A stretch of DNA of 64,000 nucleotides, taken from assembly GCA_043228905.1 (NCBI GenBank), contig JBHGNT010000002.1, positions 19,282,001-19,346,000 on the forward strand, given 5' to 3'. A program made the translations under genes and the position numbers. The stretch's first letter is position 1. The number at the start of each line of letters is the position of its first letter. Source of the DNA: Azolla caroliniana. Taxonomy: Eukaryota; Polypodiophyta. Below, in pieces: positions 1 to 10,335 of the stretch. A model generated the notes under the pieces. That model had not been told where the DNA came from. It ran no database searches and worked only from the letters and a program-made list of their open reading frames with translations.

Positions 1-2
1 GA

Positions 3-1563
3 ACTATGCTGTAGAGCAACAACAACAAGATTTAGCTATTTTGTTTTTAGATTTTGAGAAGACTTATGATAAAGTGGATTGGGATTTTATGGAAGCCCGA
101 CATTATTGCATATGGGCTTTCCAATGCAATGGATTAGGGCGGTGGCAACATTGTATAGGACCGCTCATAGTTCTCTTTTGTTTGTAGGTGATGTTGGTGG
201 TAGATTTTCACTTTCGTGGTCAGTAAGACAAGGGTGTCCACTTGCTCCTTTTCTGTTTATTTTAGTTTTTAAAGCCTTTTCTGATTTTCTTAGGAGTAGG
301 AATGTCGATATTCGTGGTATAGCCTTACCTATACAAGGATACGCAACCTCCGCTATTGATTCAGAATTTGCTGATGACACCACATTATATGTTTCTACAG
401 ATGAGGGGAACTTGTTGAATCTTCAAAAAGTGTTATCCGATTTTTGTGATGCTTTAGGAGCTTTGATCAATTGGGACAAATCCATGGGATTTGGGCTTGC
501 GTCGTCTTCTCCCTCACAAGATGTGCCATCTCCAGGCTTTATTTGGGTACCTTGAGGTATCGCTGTAAGGTATTTGGGTTGTCAACTGGGGATAGATTTG
601 TCACTAGAAGAGATGGTAACACCCCTTTTATTACAGGTTAGAAATAAATTGTTGTATTGGGATACTACTAAGTTGTCTCTACCAGGAAGGGTGGTTGTGG
701 TAAACTCGGTTTTGCTTGCATTAATGTGGTATGTTGCATCAACATGGCTATTTTCACGGTCGATTATATTGAAACTACAATGTTTAGTTCGTAATTTTAT
801 TTGGGGTGCCCATTTGGGATCAAGGGTTGTTGCAAAAGTTGCTTGGTCTGTTTTAATCCGACCAATATGTGAAGGTGGACTTGGCTTAATAGATCCTTTG
901 CTCCAGAGTAAAGACCTTCTTGCAAAGCATGTTGTGAGAGTATTTATGCCTGGGAATGAGTTGTGGAAAAGGTTATGGTTGTTATCTCTTCGTAACATTA
1001 AACCTACAAGAGGAGGATAGTGGCAAGATAGTTTTCGATGGTTGTTTAACTTTGAATTTCCAATTAAGGGTCATAAAGTTGGTTCTATGAGATTCTTTAC
1101 AGGTATTTTGAGGGCATGGACGGACATTAGAGAGGCTCTCCTATTTCAACTTCCAGCTACAGAAGCCCAACTTTTATGGCAACCGTTGTTATGGAATCCT
1201 TTGTTTATTGATAGCTCTGGCTTTGTTTTAGGAATTAGACCGCGTTTATCGTGGGGAAAAATGGACTCAGGACTAACTACCTCTGTGGCTGCTTGGGAAC
1301 GATTTCAAATGCTCTTGGAGGAGAACAAAAAACAATTCTTATCTACCTTGCATGGGGATTATTTGATGTTTGAGAAGATTCAACAAGCTTTTCAGAATGG
1401 TCAAAGGCAACTTAATTTGGTTAATACTTATACATGGTATGGTCTTTTCTCTTCTTTGGGTGTTTTAATAGGTGCTCGGGCTTATGCTAATGAGGGTCAA
1501 AAAAGATTTTATGAGGTTCGCAATGACGGTGTCGTACCTTTCGGCGTCAGATCATTTGTGTGA
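3..1563 (+). pseudogene. LINE ORF2 reverse transcriptase and connection region
   Basis: This stretch is the RNA-templated DNA polymerase part of a LINE ORF2. The first ~30 codons carry palm motif A (LDFEKTYDKVDW). A frameshift near 90-120 moves the reading to the frame used from 79 to 555, which holds motif B (SVRQGCPLAPFLFIL) and motif C with the catalytic pair (FADDTTLY). After a stop and frame change, 574-1020 gives the thumb/connection, with the usual LSLPGRVVVVNSV and GGLGLIDP blocks. Positions 1042-1563 continue the connection domain up to where similarity stops. Both catalytic Asp of the FADD box are present, but at least two frameshifts and several stops make it non-functional. It differs from the LINE family at 5-12 kb (LDIEKAYDNVDW, LADD). 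Confidence 0.85.
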
Positions 1564-2403
1564 GTCGGGTGGGAACCGCTGGGGTTTTGGACTAGGATGA
1601 GGAAGAATTTAAGACGATTTTAATTATGAATAGATTATTATAAACTTGCGAATCCCACAAGTATAATATATTTTATTAATCAGTATTTAGATAAGAATAT
1701 GTATTTAGATTGAAAGAAAGATATAAGAAACTTGTGAATCCCACAAGTATAGATTATATTATTTTCGTGAATCCCACAATTATGTTAATTGGTTGGTGTT
1801 TTCGGAAATATATCCAATTTCCAAGTATTTCACACCCCTACTTACATTGTCCTCCTCATCCTTATATAGAGATGAGAGAGTCTTAGCAATCCATGCATTT
1901 TCTTCTCTAACTATAGACTCCATGCTTTTCCTATAGATAGACTATATGCTTTATCTAAAGTGATCATGCTTTTTCTAACTTGTGCGTTTTTTATTATCAA
2001 CTATAGCGTTCATGCACGCTAGATGTGCATGCGTAGCTTCTTCTTTTAACATGCGTTTTTCTTTTTAACTAAAGTTTATCCTAGGTGAACTAACCTTTTT
2101 ATGTGGAACATCTATTTTTAAACACTAATGAAATGCTAGTGTGATGGTAAGACATTACATTATTAACATGGAGGTGCAAGGTTTGAATCTTGCCTTGCCC
2201 TATGCATGTATTATTTATTTTAGGATTTTCTTCTATTTCTTCATATTTACTAAAACGTTACTTTATAAGTTTTTCATGTAGTGTACGAAATACACTACGA
2301 CAACGGTCTTTTATAATTAGTGGATGAAGAAGATGAAGTTATAATTTTATGAGCTTCCAAAAAACCCATAAGGGTTATTGCTAGGTTAAACAAGAAGATT
2401 TTC
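1564..2403. other. Interruption inside the LINE, non-coding
   Basis: About 840 bp separate the connection domain from the zf-RVT region of the same LINE. No reading frame stands out. A short motif, roughly cttgYgaatcccacaa, recurs near 1645, 1731 and 1766. The right part contains a tRNA-like A-box/B-box pair. This could be a nested insertion, but I could not identify terminal repeats or a target duplication. Confidence 0.5.
2128..2215 (+). mobile_element. Possible tRNA-derived SINE head (pol III A and B boxes)
   Basis: TAGTGTGATGG at 2137-2147 matches the pol III A box at 10 of 11 positions. GGTTTGAATCT at 2180-2190 matches a B box apart from C to T. The ~33-bp gap is normal for a tRNA-like promoter. 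The rest does not fold into an obvious tRNA, so a SINE head or decayed tRNA relic is more likely than a working tRNA gene. Confidence 0.3.
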
Positions 2404-3290
2404 TTAGATCTGAACCCTTTTTTGGCGGATCATGCAATACAAATATGGGTATTCCAAAGTAAGCCAGTGACACATCTTAAGTGGGACCCAACTGATTATG
2501 TATGGCAGTTGGTTGGTTGTTCCTTGACAAATGAACAAGTGAGTAGGATTCTCCCCTTTTTCCAATACTTTGTGGTATATGGGAGACATTTTTTGATGCA
2601 ACGACGTTGCGTAAATCCTGTTGCACAAAAGTATTGGGAGTCAGGTGCTATATCGCATCAATATATGATGGCATTTTGGAAAAGTTTATGGGCTTTACCA
2701 TGTATGCGGAGAGCAATTTCTTTTAAGTGGTTAATGATTCATTATGCTTTACTTGTAGGTTCTCATTTAAAAGACCAAGTTGATGATCGTTGTTGTGTAT
2801 GTTGCCAAGTACAGGAGGAAACTTTAAAACATTTATTTTCGACTTGTAGTGTAGCTCGAAAGTATTGGGGAAGAATATTGAGGATGTTTTCTTGTAAATA
2901 TAAGGGAGCAATTTTTACATGGGGGGCTATTTTCTGGGGGTCTTTGAATGTGTAGGTATCTTTGTACGAGGCGGAGAAATGCGCGGAAGCATTACGTATA
3001 TCAGAGAGTACAATTGAAGCAGTCCGTCCAAACATTGTTGGTGGTAAATATTTTAGAAATTCTTTTGTTTGGGAACAACTTGGTGCACACAGGTAAGGGA
3101 GGGTATGATAGTATTAAAGGAACACCGAAAAAGGTGCATAAGAAAAGGCGAAAACTTCGTAAAATATAGTGGCCAATACCTCTTTGGCTGGATGACTCAC
3201 ATGAAGATCGTTGGAATTATGCTCCACCACGTTTGGTATTCCTTCCTCCTAGTCCTTTGTTATTTCAAAGATAATTGTGAGGTATATAGT
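2404..3290 (+). pseudogene. LINE ORF2 zf-RVT zinc-binding region and C-terminus
   Basis: This is the C-terminal part of plant LINE ORF2, named zf-RVT after its zinc-binding cysteines and histidine. The visible core is a W-x-L-W-A-L-P start, then F-K-W-L, then the cluster CCVCC...ETLKHLFSTC around 2790-2850. A TAG at 2953-2955 interrupts the frame, which then continues open (VSLYEAEKCAEAL...) to a TAA near 3094. Another frame change leads to a basic segment (KVHKKRRKLRKI) and a proline-rich end near 3290. It is separated from its RT by the 1564-2403 interruption but has the same orientation and order, so I treat both as one element. Confidence 0.75.
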
Positions 3291-3489
3291 TTTTTCTTCT
3301 TACTCTTTTTAACTTACAATTTGATAGGAAGGACATAAAAGAGACGGATGTGATAGGGGCAATCGTGTGGAGTGACAAGGGTGAGATGTTGGATGTGGAA
3401 AATGAAGCATCTTCAAATTTTGGATAAGGATGAGGGATGAAGGTGTTGAGGGCTGGAACAGATTTAATGACCAGACGAGGAGAGTGGTG

Positions 3490-4300
3490 TCACTTTGTTT
3501 TGTAGGTACACGATTTTGGTGGTAAAGCAATGTGAGTGAGATGGTTGATGTTGATTTATGAAGCACAATTCATTTTTTTATAAAGATGAGTGATTGTGGA
3601 ATTAATGAAGACTAGACTCATTAATTGTTTGTATGTACAGGATTTTAGCGATAATCGGCAAGATGTTGATGTGGAATTAATGAAGAAGAATGTATGTTTT
3701 TGATAAGGATGAGTGATGAGGTTGTTGGGGGCGAAACATATTCTCATTAGGAGATGAGGAAACAAGACTCATTGTATTGTTGTATGTGTAGGATGTTTTG
3801 GTGGTATTCGACAAGATGATTGATGTGGACTTAACGAAGCAATTTTCATGGCTTGGATAACAATGAGTGATGATGGTGTGGAGGCCGAAGCATATTCTCA
3901 TGAGAAGATGAGAAATTTAAACTCATTTTATTGTCTCTATGTAGGAATTTGGTGGTAATCGGCAAGATGGTTGATGTGGACTTCACAAAGCAACTTGTAG
4001 GTTTTTGATAAGGATGAGTGATGATGATGTGGGGGCCGAAGCATAAGCTCATGAGGAGAGGAGAAAATTGACTTAATGTGTTGTATGACAGGAAGTTGGT
4101 GGTAACCGGCGAGATGGTTGATGTGGAAAGAGGAAGCATATTTGTTGAGTTGACAATATAATGTATTGGATAGCCTTCCAATTTGTGATGTAGGGGAAGT
4201 TGGTGGTAACCGATGAGATGGTTGATGTGGAAAGAGGAAGCATATTTGTTGGGTTGACAGTATAATGTATTGGATCGCCTTCAAATCTACAATAGACAGG
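3490..4300 (+). repeat. Degenerate tandem repeat, ~105-150 bp period
   Basis: A core resembling TTGGTGGTAATCGGCAAGATGG followed by TTGATGTGGA recurs near 3508, 3645, 3795, 3948, 4092 and 4196. Spacing is about 137, 150, 153, 144 and 105 bp. The last two units are nearly identical over ~100 bp; the older ones are much diverged. Open frames here on either strand are by-products of the repeat. Confidence 0.75.
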
Positions 4301-5309
4301 AGCAGGTTGAATAAGTATTGAAAGGTTCGTAACTAGGACCTGTGAGGGCTTCTTTTACAAATATAAGTACTTTGGTTGTTGTTTATGGATATGATACCTT
4401 GTATTATGTCTAAGGAATAGCCTACAATTAGTGGATTGTTTTCTCTATTTTGTATTTGTTTCCTCAACCAGTGTCTTTCACAAGATGGGTTGGGGGGGGA
4501 AACTTTGTATGTTGTAATTGTTATGACCCTTTTTATACAACTAATGGAAGGATATTTGTTTTGGGAAAAAAAAAGTCCTCCAAATATTAAGTATAAATTG
4601 TGCTACATTCTTATTAAACCTCTCTCATTGTTAATCGCTTCCATTGTATTTTAATTTTCCAACATGGTACCAGAATATAGTTGCACCATCTAAATCTCCC
4701 CATATTACTTAATCAAATCTCCTTGTTAAACTTATCACTATGTCAAGCTCAAGGATAAACTATACCTTGGACATTATTAGTATTCAAGAGATTATATAAA
4801 TTTCAACTAATTTACTACATCCAATCCCAAAGCCCCAAAAAAGTTTCTAACATAGCTAGTCTAATTGAAAATTAATTGCTTTCTTAACACAATATCAACT
4901 AATTGAAACTATAATTTATTGGAATGATTCAATGAATTAATTTATAAGCAAAAAATTCTATACATTAAACAAGCGGGGAATTTTGGGAAAAGGGAGCGTC
5001 AAAAATTGAATTAAGAAGCACATGATTGAAATGAAATCATTTTCTTATTTCATTAAGTTCCGTACATTAAAATTATGTGAATGAAAAAAATACAAAAGAC
5101 CTTATTGCATTTAAGGGCATATCAGTCATACAAAAATAATTGAAAATATTCATATCCAAAAAAATTCATCACCATCACGGTGGAGTCACTGAACCATTAA
5201 GTTTACAACAAACTTGGTACCAAGGGTTGCAAGAGTAGGGTTGCGGTGCAAGTTGAGATCAACGTTGTCTCAAGATTCGTCCTTCATTTCTTGTCTCTTG
5301 AGCTCTTTA

Positions 5310-5311
<2 letters not shown>
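4301..5311. other. AT-rich intergenic DNA, nothing recognised
   Basis: No coding frame, RNA gene or terminal repeat is convincing here. There is a G-run near 4490 and homopolymer A near 4565. The region ends at the (CT)n tail of the next LINE. Confidence 0.5.

Positions 5312-5348
<37 letters not shown>
5312..5348 (-). repeat. (CT)n / (GA)n microsatellite, 3' tail of LINE copy A
   Basis: About 37 bp of alternating CT sit exactly where the minus-strand LINE ends. Copy B of the same family also ends in (GA)n just after the same terminal sequence, so the dinucleotide run is the 3' tail of this family instead of poly(A). Confidence 0.8.
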
Positions 5349-5352
<4 letters not shown>

Positions 5353-5392
5353 AATAATGGCTTTCATTACGAAAGAAAAAACACCACCATGA

Positions 5393-6773
5393 CTAACTTA
5401 CAAAAACTATAGAACCCCTTCTATCTAGGGATCTAAAGAAAACTACGCTCAATGCCACCCTACACACCAATTCAAATGGCGAATATGATGATATATGACC
5501 TTGCAGAGTTCTCTCTCTTCCTGGTTGAGATTTCGTGACTTCTCTAGCGCTGTCAATTACCACAAAAGAAGTCCTTTTAACTTTAGAACATATTTTCTCA
5601 CCCCCACTTGCGAATAAAAAATGAAGGCATTCCTCATATTCCAATTGAACCATAGCCCCCAATACCTCAAGAACTCAAAAATAATTTGAGAATCAGGCAT
5701 TGGTTCATTGTTCTCCATATGTGCAAAAACCCAATTGAAGGAAGATAGACGTACTCCGGTTAGAGACATCCACACTAAACTGATACACGTCCAAACCATC
5801 CTTGCTATCCGGCAAGAAATAAATCGATGCCTACTATGTTCCAATTCTACCGAACAAAAGAAACACAAACCTTTAGTAATGTTTCTTTTTTTTAATGCAT
5901 CCCCCAATGGTAAAGCTCCAATCATAACTCTCCAAACAAATACCTTGGCTCGTAGCATTAATCGAGAACACCAACCTGCCTTGATCACATGAAGCCACCA
6001 AGTAATGGGCTTATGAAACCCCCATATCTTTATAACCCTTTCTTCCAACCACTTATGTTTGTTAATCAACGTGTGATAAGCAACATTTGTTGAGATCATA
6101 GTCAATCTCTTATTTCCAACAAACTTCCAATCAAGCTCTTGAGATCGCCCATCTAAATAAGGAATTGGCTCATACGAAGATAGTATTTGTTGCAACTTAT
6201 CCCAAATAAAGGTATAACCTTTTGGAATACAAATGTTCGAAAAGCCATTAATCTTCTTTGTGACACCAACATAGCATCCTTAATTGTTATCAAACCCAAT
6301 CTAGCCGTCTGATTAAATTGAAGGTTAAAAATTTGCTTACCTTCCCACTTCAACAACCTTGATGTCGCCAAAACCTCCATTTGTAATGAACTGGCACATC
6401 CCCTTTCTTGTGGGGGATGCCATTCCACAAAATCTAACATACTTTGCCATGATGTCAACAAATGGTCAACTATCATAGACCCTACACATTTGACATCCCT
6501 ATCAGAATTAATTACATTCCACCAATTTGCTTCAACCTTCATGTTTCCAAGCTTTATTCCGTTCTTCTCTATAAAGTATGCCACCATTTCTGTCCAAGGT
6601 TGTACACCTTCAAACATAAATTGAATGAAAGTAAATCGGTGAGCCACCATATGCTCATATAGATTTAATATTGATGCCCCCCAAGACGCTTCGGAGTACA
6701 AACATGATCCCATGCCAACCACGACAAGGCACTTTTCCCTTTTCTTTTCCATAACAACATTCGCATCGAGCAT
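5393..6773 (-). pseudogene. LINE copy A ORF2 thumb and zf-RVT region
   Basis: This is the C-terminal third of ORF2. From 6773 to 6153 the frame encodes the post-RT connection. From 6195 to 5557 it encodes the zf-RVT region, with W-W-L-H-V, a K-V-F-V-W-R start, and CFFCSVELEHSRHRFISC as the Cys/His cluster. A stop after KLKGLLLW corresponds to a Gln codon in copy B (TAA against CAA). The C-terminal ~85 residues continue in another frame down to 5393. Damage is by nonsense and small frameshifts. Its nearest relative in the window is copy B at 10.3-11.5 kb. Confidence 0.8.
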
Positions 6774-8303
6774 GTCAATATTTCAAGAGCTTTCTTTGAC
6801 CATGGGAGCAAAGGAAGATAATAAGATACCATAGAGACCATAATCGATTGGACCACCTTAAGTCGTACATGAAAAGGCCAAATTTGAGACCTCCAATACA
6901 TAAACTTATCCTCCAACCTTTTGGACACCCACTCAATAAGTTTCACATGAGAAACTTCCACCCCAATTGGATATCCAAGGTGACGAAAAATCATACCACG
7001 ATGTACTATCCTTCTTGAACACCCCAACCCCAACACATCTTGTTCTGTACATGAAATGAGGACAGATTTATGTATATTAATTCTCAACCCTAAAGCATTT
7101 GAAAACAATTCCCACACATCTCTTGTCTTACTAATATTTTCCCGATTAGGTGCCAAAAACATAATATGGTCATCTGCTAGAGCTTGAACAATACATGGCT
7201 TCCCTGATGGCAACCTTAGTCCAAGCAATTCTTCCTACATAGCCATATTGTGTAACTTAACAAGAATAGGATGTGTCACAATAGTGAATAGTAAAGGACT
7301 TACCGGGCATCCTTGTCTAACTGACCTCCGAATAGAAATCGGTTGTGTTACTCCTCCATTAAACATCAAATGTGAAACTGAACCCTCCCCTAATGTGTAT
7401 ATCAACTTAGACATATGATCACCAAAACCCATATGAGACATCAATTGATTTATAAACGACCAATCCACATTATCATAGGCTTTCTCGATATCCAATTGTA
7501 GCAACACCAATTCTTGCTTAGAATCCTTTGCATAGTCAATTGCCATTTGAACATTTAAAATATTATGTAAAATGTCTCTTTTTGCTAAAAACCCATATTG
7601 AGCATTATGAATAATAGAAGGTAAAACCTTATGCAACCTATTGGCTATCACTTTTGCAAAAAACTTGTACATTCCCCCATCAATGAAATAGGGCTCCATT
7701 GAGCAAAGGAAGATGGAGAAGGCACCTTCGGCCAAAGCTTTATCAAACCAATCTTCCAAGAATGAGGCATTTCCCCTGATGTCCACACCTTCTGAAATAA
7801 AACTGTAAAAGGCCCCTTTAACTTAATCACATATTTCTTAAAGATAATCCATCCCACCCAGGACTCTTATGATTTGCAAGATGTGACATGACATGTTCCA
7901 CCTCATCCTCTGAAATATTAGCATCTAATGATTGTGCCACATCATGCGATACATGATTTTTCACTCCATTAAAAAATACATCTCTATCCTTTTTAACATT
8001 ATCATCAATACAAACTTGTACATCCAACAATTGTGTATAATAGTCTATGCATTTCTTCACAATTTCTTGAGGATCGGAACACGTGATATCATTTTCCTCT
8101 AACCTTACCACATTATGTCTTGCATGTGATTCATGAAGGTCATGAAAAAACTTATGTGATTGAAAATTAGGATCATCCACTTCTTGTCCTAGATGATGTA
8201 GTCTAGTATGTTGATAATTTTTTTTCGTTAGATCATGTATCGCAGAAATTAACACCTCTTGATATCCCAACAACTCTACATCCGTTGGCCAATAAGTTAA
8301 CAA
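6665..8303 (-). pseudogene. LINE copy A ORF2 linker and reverse transcriptase
   Basis: The linker (8303-7827) ends in the conserved lead-in to LINE RTs, LANHKSPGWDG. Copy A then lacks about 11 bp that copy B keeps, which shifts the frame; the following piece (7857-7648) holds the W-P-I-S-L block. From 7786 the frame carries YKFFAKVIANRLHKVLP, motif A LDIEKAYDNVDW and motif B SVRQGCPVSPLLF. A single in-frame TAG at 7237-7235 follows. The same frame then gives motif C, LADDHIMF, with both catalytic Asp, and the thumb down to 6665. The enzyme would reverse-transcribe the element RNA at a nicked target. This copy is dead because of the frameshifts and the TAG. Confidence 0.85.
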
Positions 8304-8393
8304 TGAGTTGCATTTATCAAGAAAATTAACTAGGAGACTTAATTTCTTTCTCCTTTTAAAAGCATGGTGAATTCCATAATACCTAGTTAACCT

Positions 8394-9275
8394 CTAAACA
8401 TTTGCAACAAATACTTCCCACGCTTCATACCCATCAAATTGAACATGATAGGCAAATGCATCAATCAATTGACACATATAGGCATGGAAGACCTCATGAT
8501 CCAAAAATGATGAATTAAAAATCAACGGTGGTTTTCCTAAAAACTCATGAAAAGCTCTAATTGAGTGGTGAGTGAATTCAAAAATTAATGGGAAATGATC
8601 TGATATAATTGACCCAGAAGACACTGAAATATCCAAAATCTCTGGTAAAAATCCTTCGGTATGCGTTACATACATTCGATCCAACCTACTCAAAGTATCC
8701 TTATATTGATCCGATTGAAAGGTATAACCAGGTTCATCTCCCTTAATCCACTTCCATACATCCCTTAACATGATTTCAATCTCAAAATCTCTCCATTCTT
8801 GAGCCTCTGGTCCATCCATAATAGAGTGGATGGATGTTGATTGATTTGTCTCACAACACACATTAAAATCTCCCATCAATATACCGGGTCTACCATTATC
8901 AAGCAACGAGGTCAGAGATCTCCATAACAACTTTCGTTCTTGTGAAACATTTGATGCATACACACCAACTAACCAAAGAACTTGCCCTTCATAACATATC
9001 TCTACCACAATAAATCTTCCAAATTCATCTGAAACAATTACTTTTGGGTGAAATATATCTCTTATAAACATGACAATCCTAGAATAATTCCCATGAACCT
9101 TGCCAGCATAACATAATGTATAACCCTTAGAACAACTAATTAAACCAACATTACGATGATCTTTATGCTCTATTGCACATAAAACATCCCATTGCTCACT
9201 TAACACAATCCTCCAAACCTCATGCATTCTAAATCTAGAACACAAACCCCTCACATTCCATGTGGTGATCTTCAT
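8394..9275 (-). CDS. LINE copy A ORF2 endonuclease domain (EEP/APE type), intact
   Basis: This 293-codon stretch is the N-terminal endonuclease of ORF2, which nicks target DNA to prime reverse transcription. All key EEP motifs are visible: WNVRGL (residues 6-11), catalytic Glu36 in AIEHKD, GVYAS (104-108), GDFN with Asp136 and Asn138, RLDR (197-200), and SDHFP with Asp226-His227. A TAG at 8394-8396 ends it, but the frame stays open beyond that into the linker, so the natural protein was longer. The ATG at 9275-9273 overlaps the ORF1 stop as ATGA. That supports this start and suggests coupled termination and reinitiation. Nothing in the domain itself looks broken. Confidence 0.85.
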   Translation of the reverse strand: MKITTWNVRGLCSRFRMHEVWRIVLSEQWDVLCAIEHKDHRNVGLISCSKGYTLCYAGKVHGNYSRIVMFIRDIFHPKVIVSDEFGRFIVVEICYEGQVLWLVGVYASNVSQERKLLWRSLTSLLDNGRPGILMGDFNVCCETNQSTSIHSIMDGPEAQEWRDFEIEIMLRDVWKWIKGDEPGYTFQSDQYKDTLSRLDRMYVTHTEGFLPEILDISVSSGSIISDHFPLIFEFTHHSIRAFHEFLGKPPLIFNSSFLDHEVFHAYMCQLIDAFAYHVQFDGYEAWEVFVANV

Positions 9276-9555
9276 ACTTTATTTTTTCCTTTTATTCGAG
9301 AAATCTCTTTCTCATTCACTACTAATGTTTCTGCCATATCCTGAAATAAATCCCCTAAGATTGCATATGAATTACTATGAGAATGCAAAACTCCAGACCC
9401 TGATGACTCCTCATGTGAACAAGGCACCGATTTCCGTTTATTACAAGGAACATACAAATTACCTTTATTATCAAAAGATAATTTCTTTGGATAATCCTCT
9501 TGATGAGCCCATGGCTTATTCCGCATGGGATTTGTTTGTTGAATCTGTGATTGTG
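9272..9555 (-). pseudogene. LINE copy A ORF1 C-terminal fragment
   Basis: This frame reads QQTNPMRNKPWAHQED and ends SRIKGKNKV with a TGA that shares two bases with the ORF2 ATG (ATGA at 9275-9272). It is the C-terminal tail of the ORF1 protein, an RNA-binding gag-like factor that coats LINE RNA. It has no recognisable domain of its own. Upstream of about 9555 the minus-strand coding sense stops, and ORF1 resumes in the opposite orientation, so the gene is split by an inversion. Confidence 0.65.
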
Positions 9556-9556
9556 T

Positions 9557-10216
9557 TCAGGATGTTTATGCCAATCCTCGTGGATTTTATGAGGTTGTTT
9601 TGGTATCACAAGAGTATAAAGAGAAATTACTAAATAAATTGCCAGTTTTTTATGAAAAAAGTTTGGTTCATATTGTTCCGTGGAGGTCACTAGTGGAATA
9701 CCAAGATATATTAAAACAAGAGTGTCCCGTATGGGTTGAGGTAGAGTGCACATATTAAGTGGTTTGGCCAATATTACGGTCCGCAATGGAAAAGTTGGGA
9801 AAAATCTTGGTGCCTCCTAGTGCTAATGCTCAAAATCGATATCGGATGTGTATTCTTTGGAATATTGCTATAAAGAGGCCAAGTTGTTTACAGATTGCAT
9901 GCTCTGGTATACCACCTATGTATTTTCGGCTTAAATGGGATATATTTGCAGGACATTGTTTCCATTATGGTGTGTTGGGCCATTTTATGGCTAAGTGTCC
10001 TCAAAAAAGAAATAATGTAGTGGAGGTGGTACATGAAGAGCCTACAAATCATGATAAGATTCAAACTTTGACAATTTCAGATCAAACAAAGGAACCACAA
10101 ATTGTGAATGAGAAGGATGGAAAGACTCTAGAGGATGAAGGACAATGGTCAATAGTTTCTAGAAAGATGAAGAAGTCTAATAAGAATGTTGGACATAATG
10201 TATCTTTGGAGAAGGG
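9557..10216 (+). pseudogene. LINE ORF1 N-terminal part (DUF4283 and zinc knuckle), inverted
   Basis: On the plus strand this reads a DUF4283-like core: PRGFYEVVL, then VHIVPWRSL, then CPVWVEVE, a TAA near 9757, then LGKILVPP and YRMCILWNI. A CCHC-type knuckle follows, in which the second Cys is Tyr (CFHYGVLGHFMAKC). A charged linker runs to 10216. DUF4283 plus one knuckle is the usual ORF1 layout of plant LINEs. The segment lacks only the tail that is found in opposite orientation at 9555-9272, so I infer both came from one RNA by twin priming. An unrelated ORF1 fragment is the alternative. Confidence 0.7.
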
Positions 10217-10230
10217 TCTCTCTCTCTCTC
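10217..10230 (-). repeat. (CT)n / (GA)n tail of LINE copy B
   Basis: Fourteen bases of alternating TC sit between the inverted ORF1 piece and the 3' end of copy B. The adjoining terminal sequence (gtaaat...tttcattacg...aaaaacaccaccatgac) matches that next to the longer run at 5348. Confidence 0.75.
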
Positions 10231-10335
10231 GTAAATCTTGACTTTCATTACGTAGAAAAAACACCACCATGACTAACTATAAAGTATATAACCCTCCTAT
10301 CTATCTAGGGATCTAAAGCTACTATGACTCCAAAC

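Larger units (their letters stand above)
1..3290 (+). mobile_element. LINE (non-LTR retrotransposon), 3' part of ORF2, decayed
   Basis: The window opens inside ORF2 of a plant L1-type LINE read on the plus strand. The order is reverse transcriptase palm, thumb/connection, a non-LINE interruption of about 0.8 kb, the zf-RVT zinc-binding region and a basic C-terminal tail. The pieces lie in several frames with stops between them, so this is a dead copy. The endonuclease and ORF1 would lie left of the window. No clear poly(A) or other 3' tail was found; the boundary near 3.29 kb is where coding similarity fades. Confidence 0.85.
5312..10216 (-). mobile_element. LINE copy A, near full length with inverted 5' end
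   Basis: This is a minus-strand plant LINE. From its 5' side it holds the ORF1 C-terminus (9555-9272), the ORF2 endonuclease (9275-8394), a linker, reverse transcriptase, zf-RVT and a (GA)n tail at 5348-5312. The ORF1 N-terminal part (DUF4283 and zinc knuckle) lies beyond 9556 in plus orientation. That is what a twin-primed, 5'-inverted insertion looks like. ORF2 is one long frame from 9275 to about 7827 apart from a TAG at 8394-8396. It is then broken by an ~11-bp deletion near 7840 (compared with copy B), a frame change near 7690 and further stops. Confidence 0.85.

Noticed and set aside
4660-4685. tggtaccagaatat as a copia primer site
   Set aside because: It differs from TGGTATCAGAGC at several positions and no LTR or gag lies around it.
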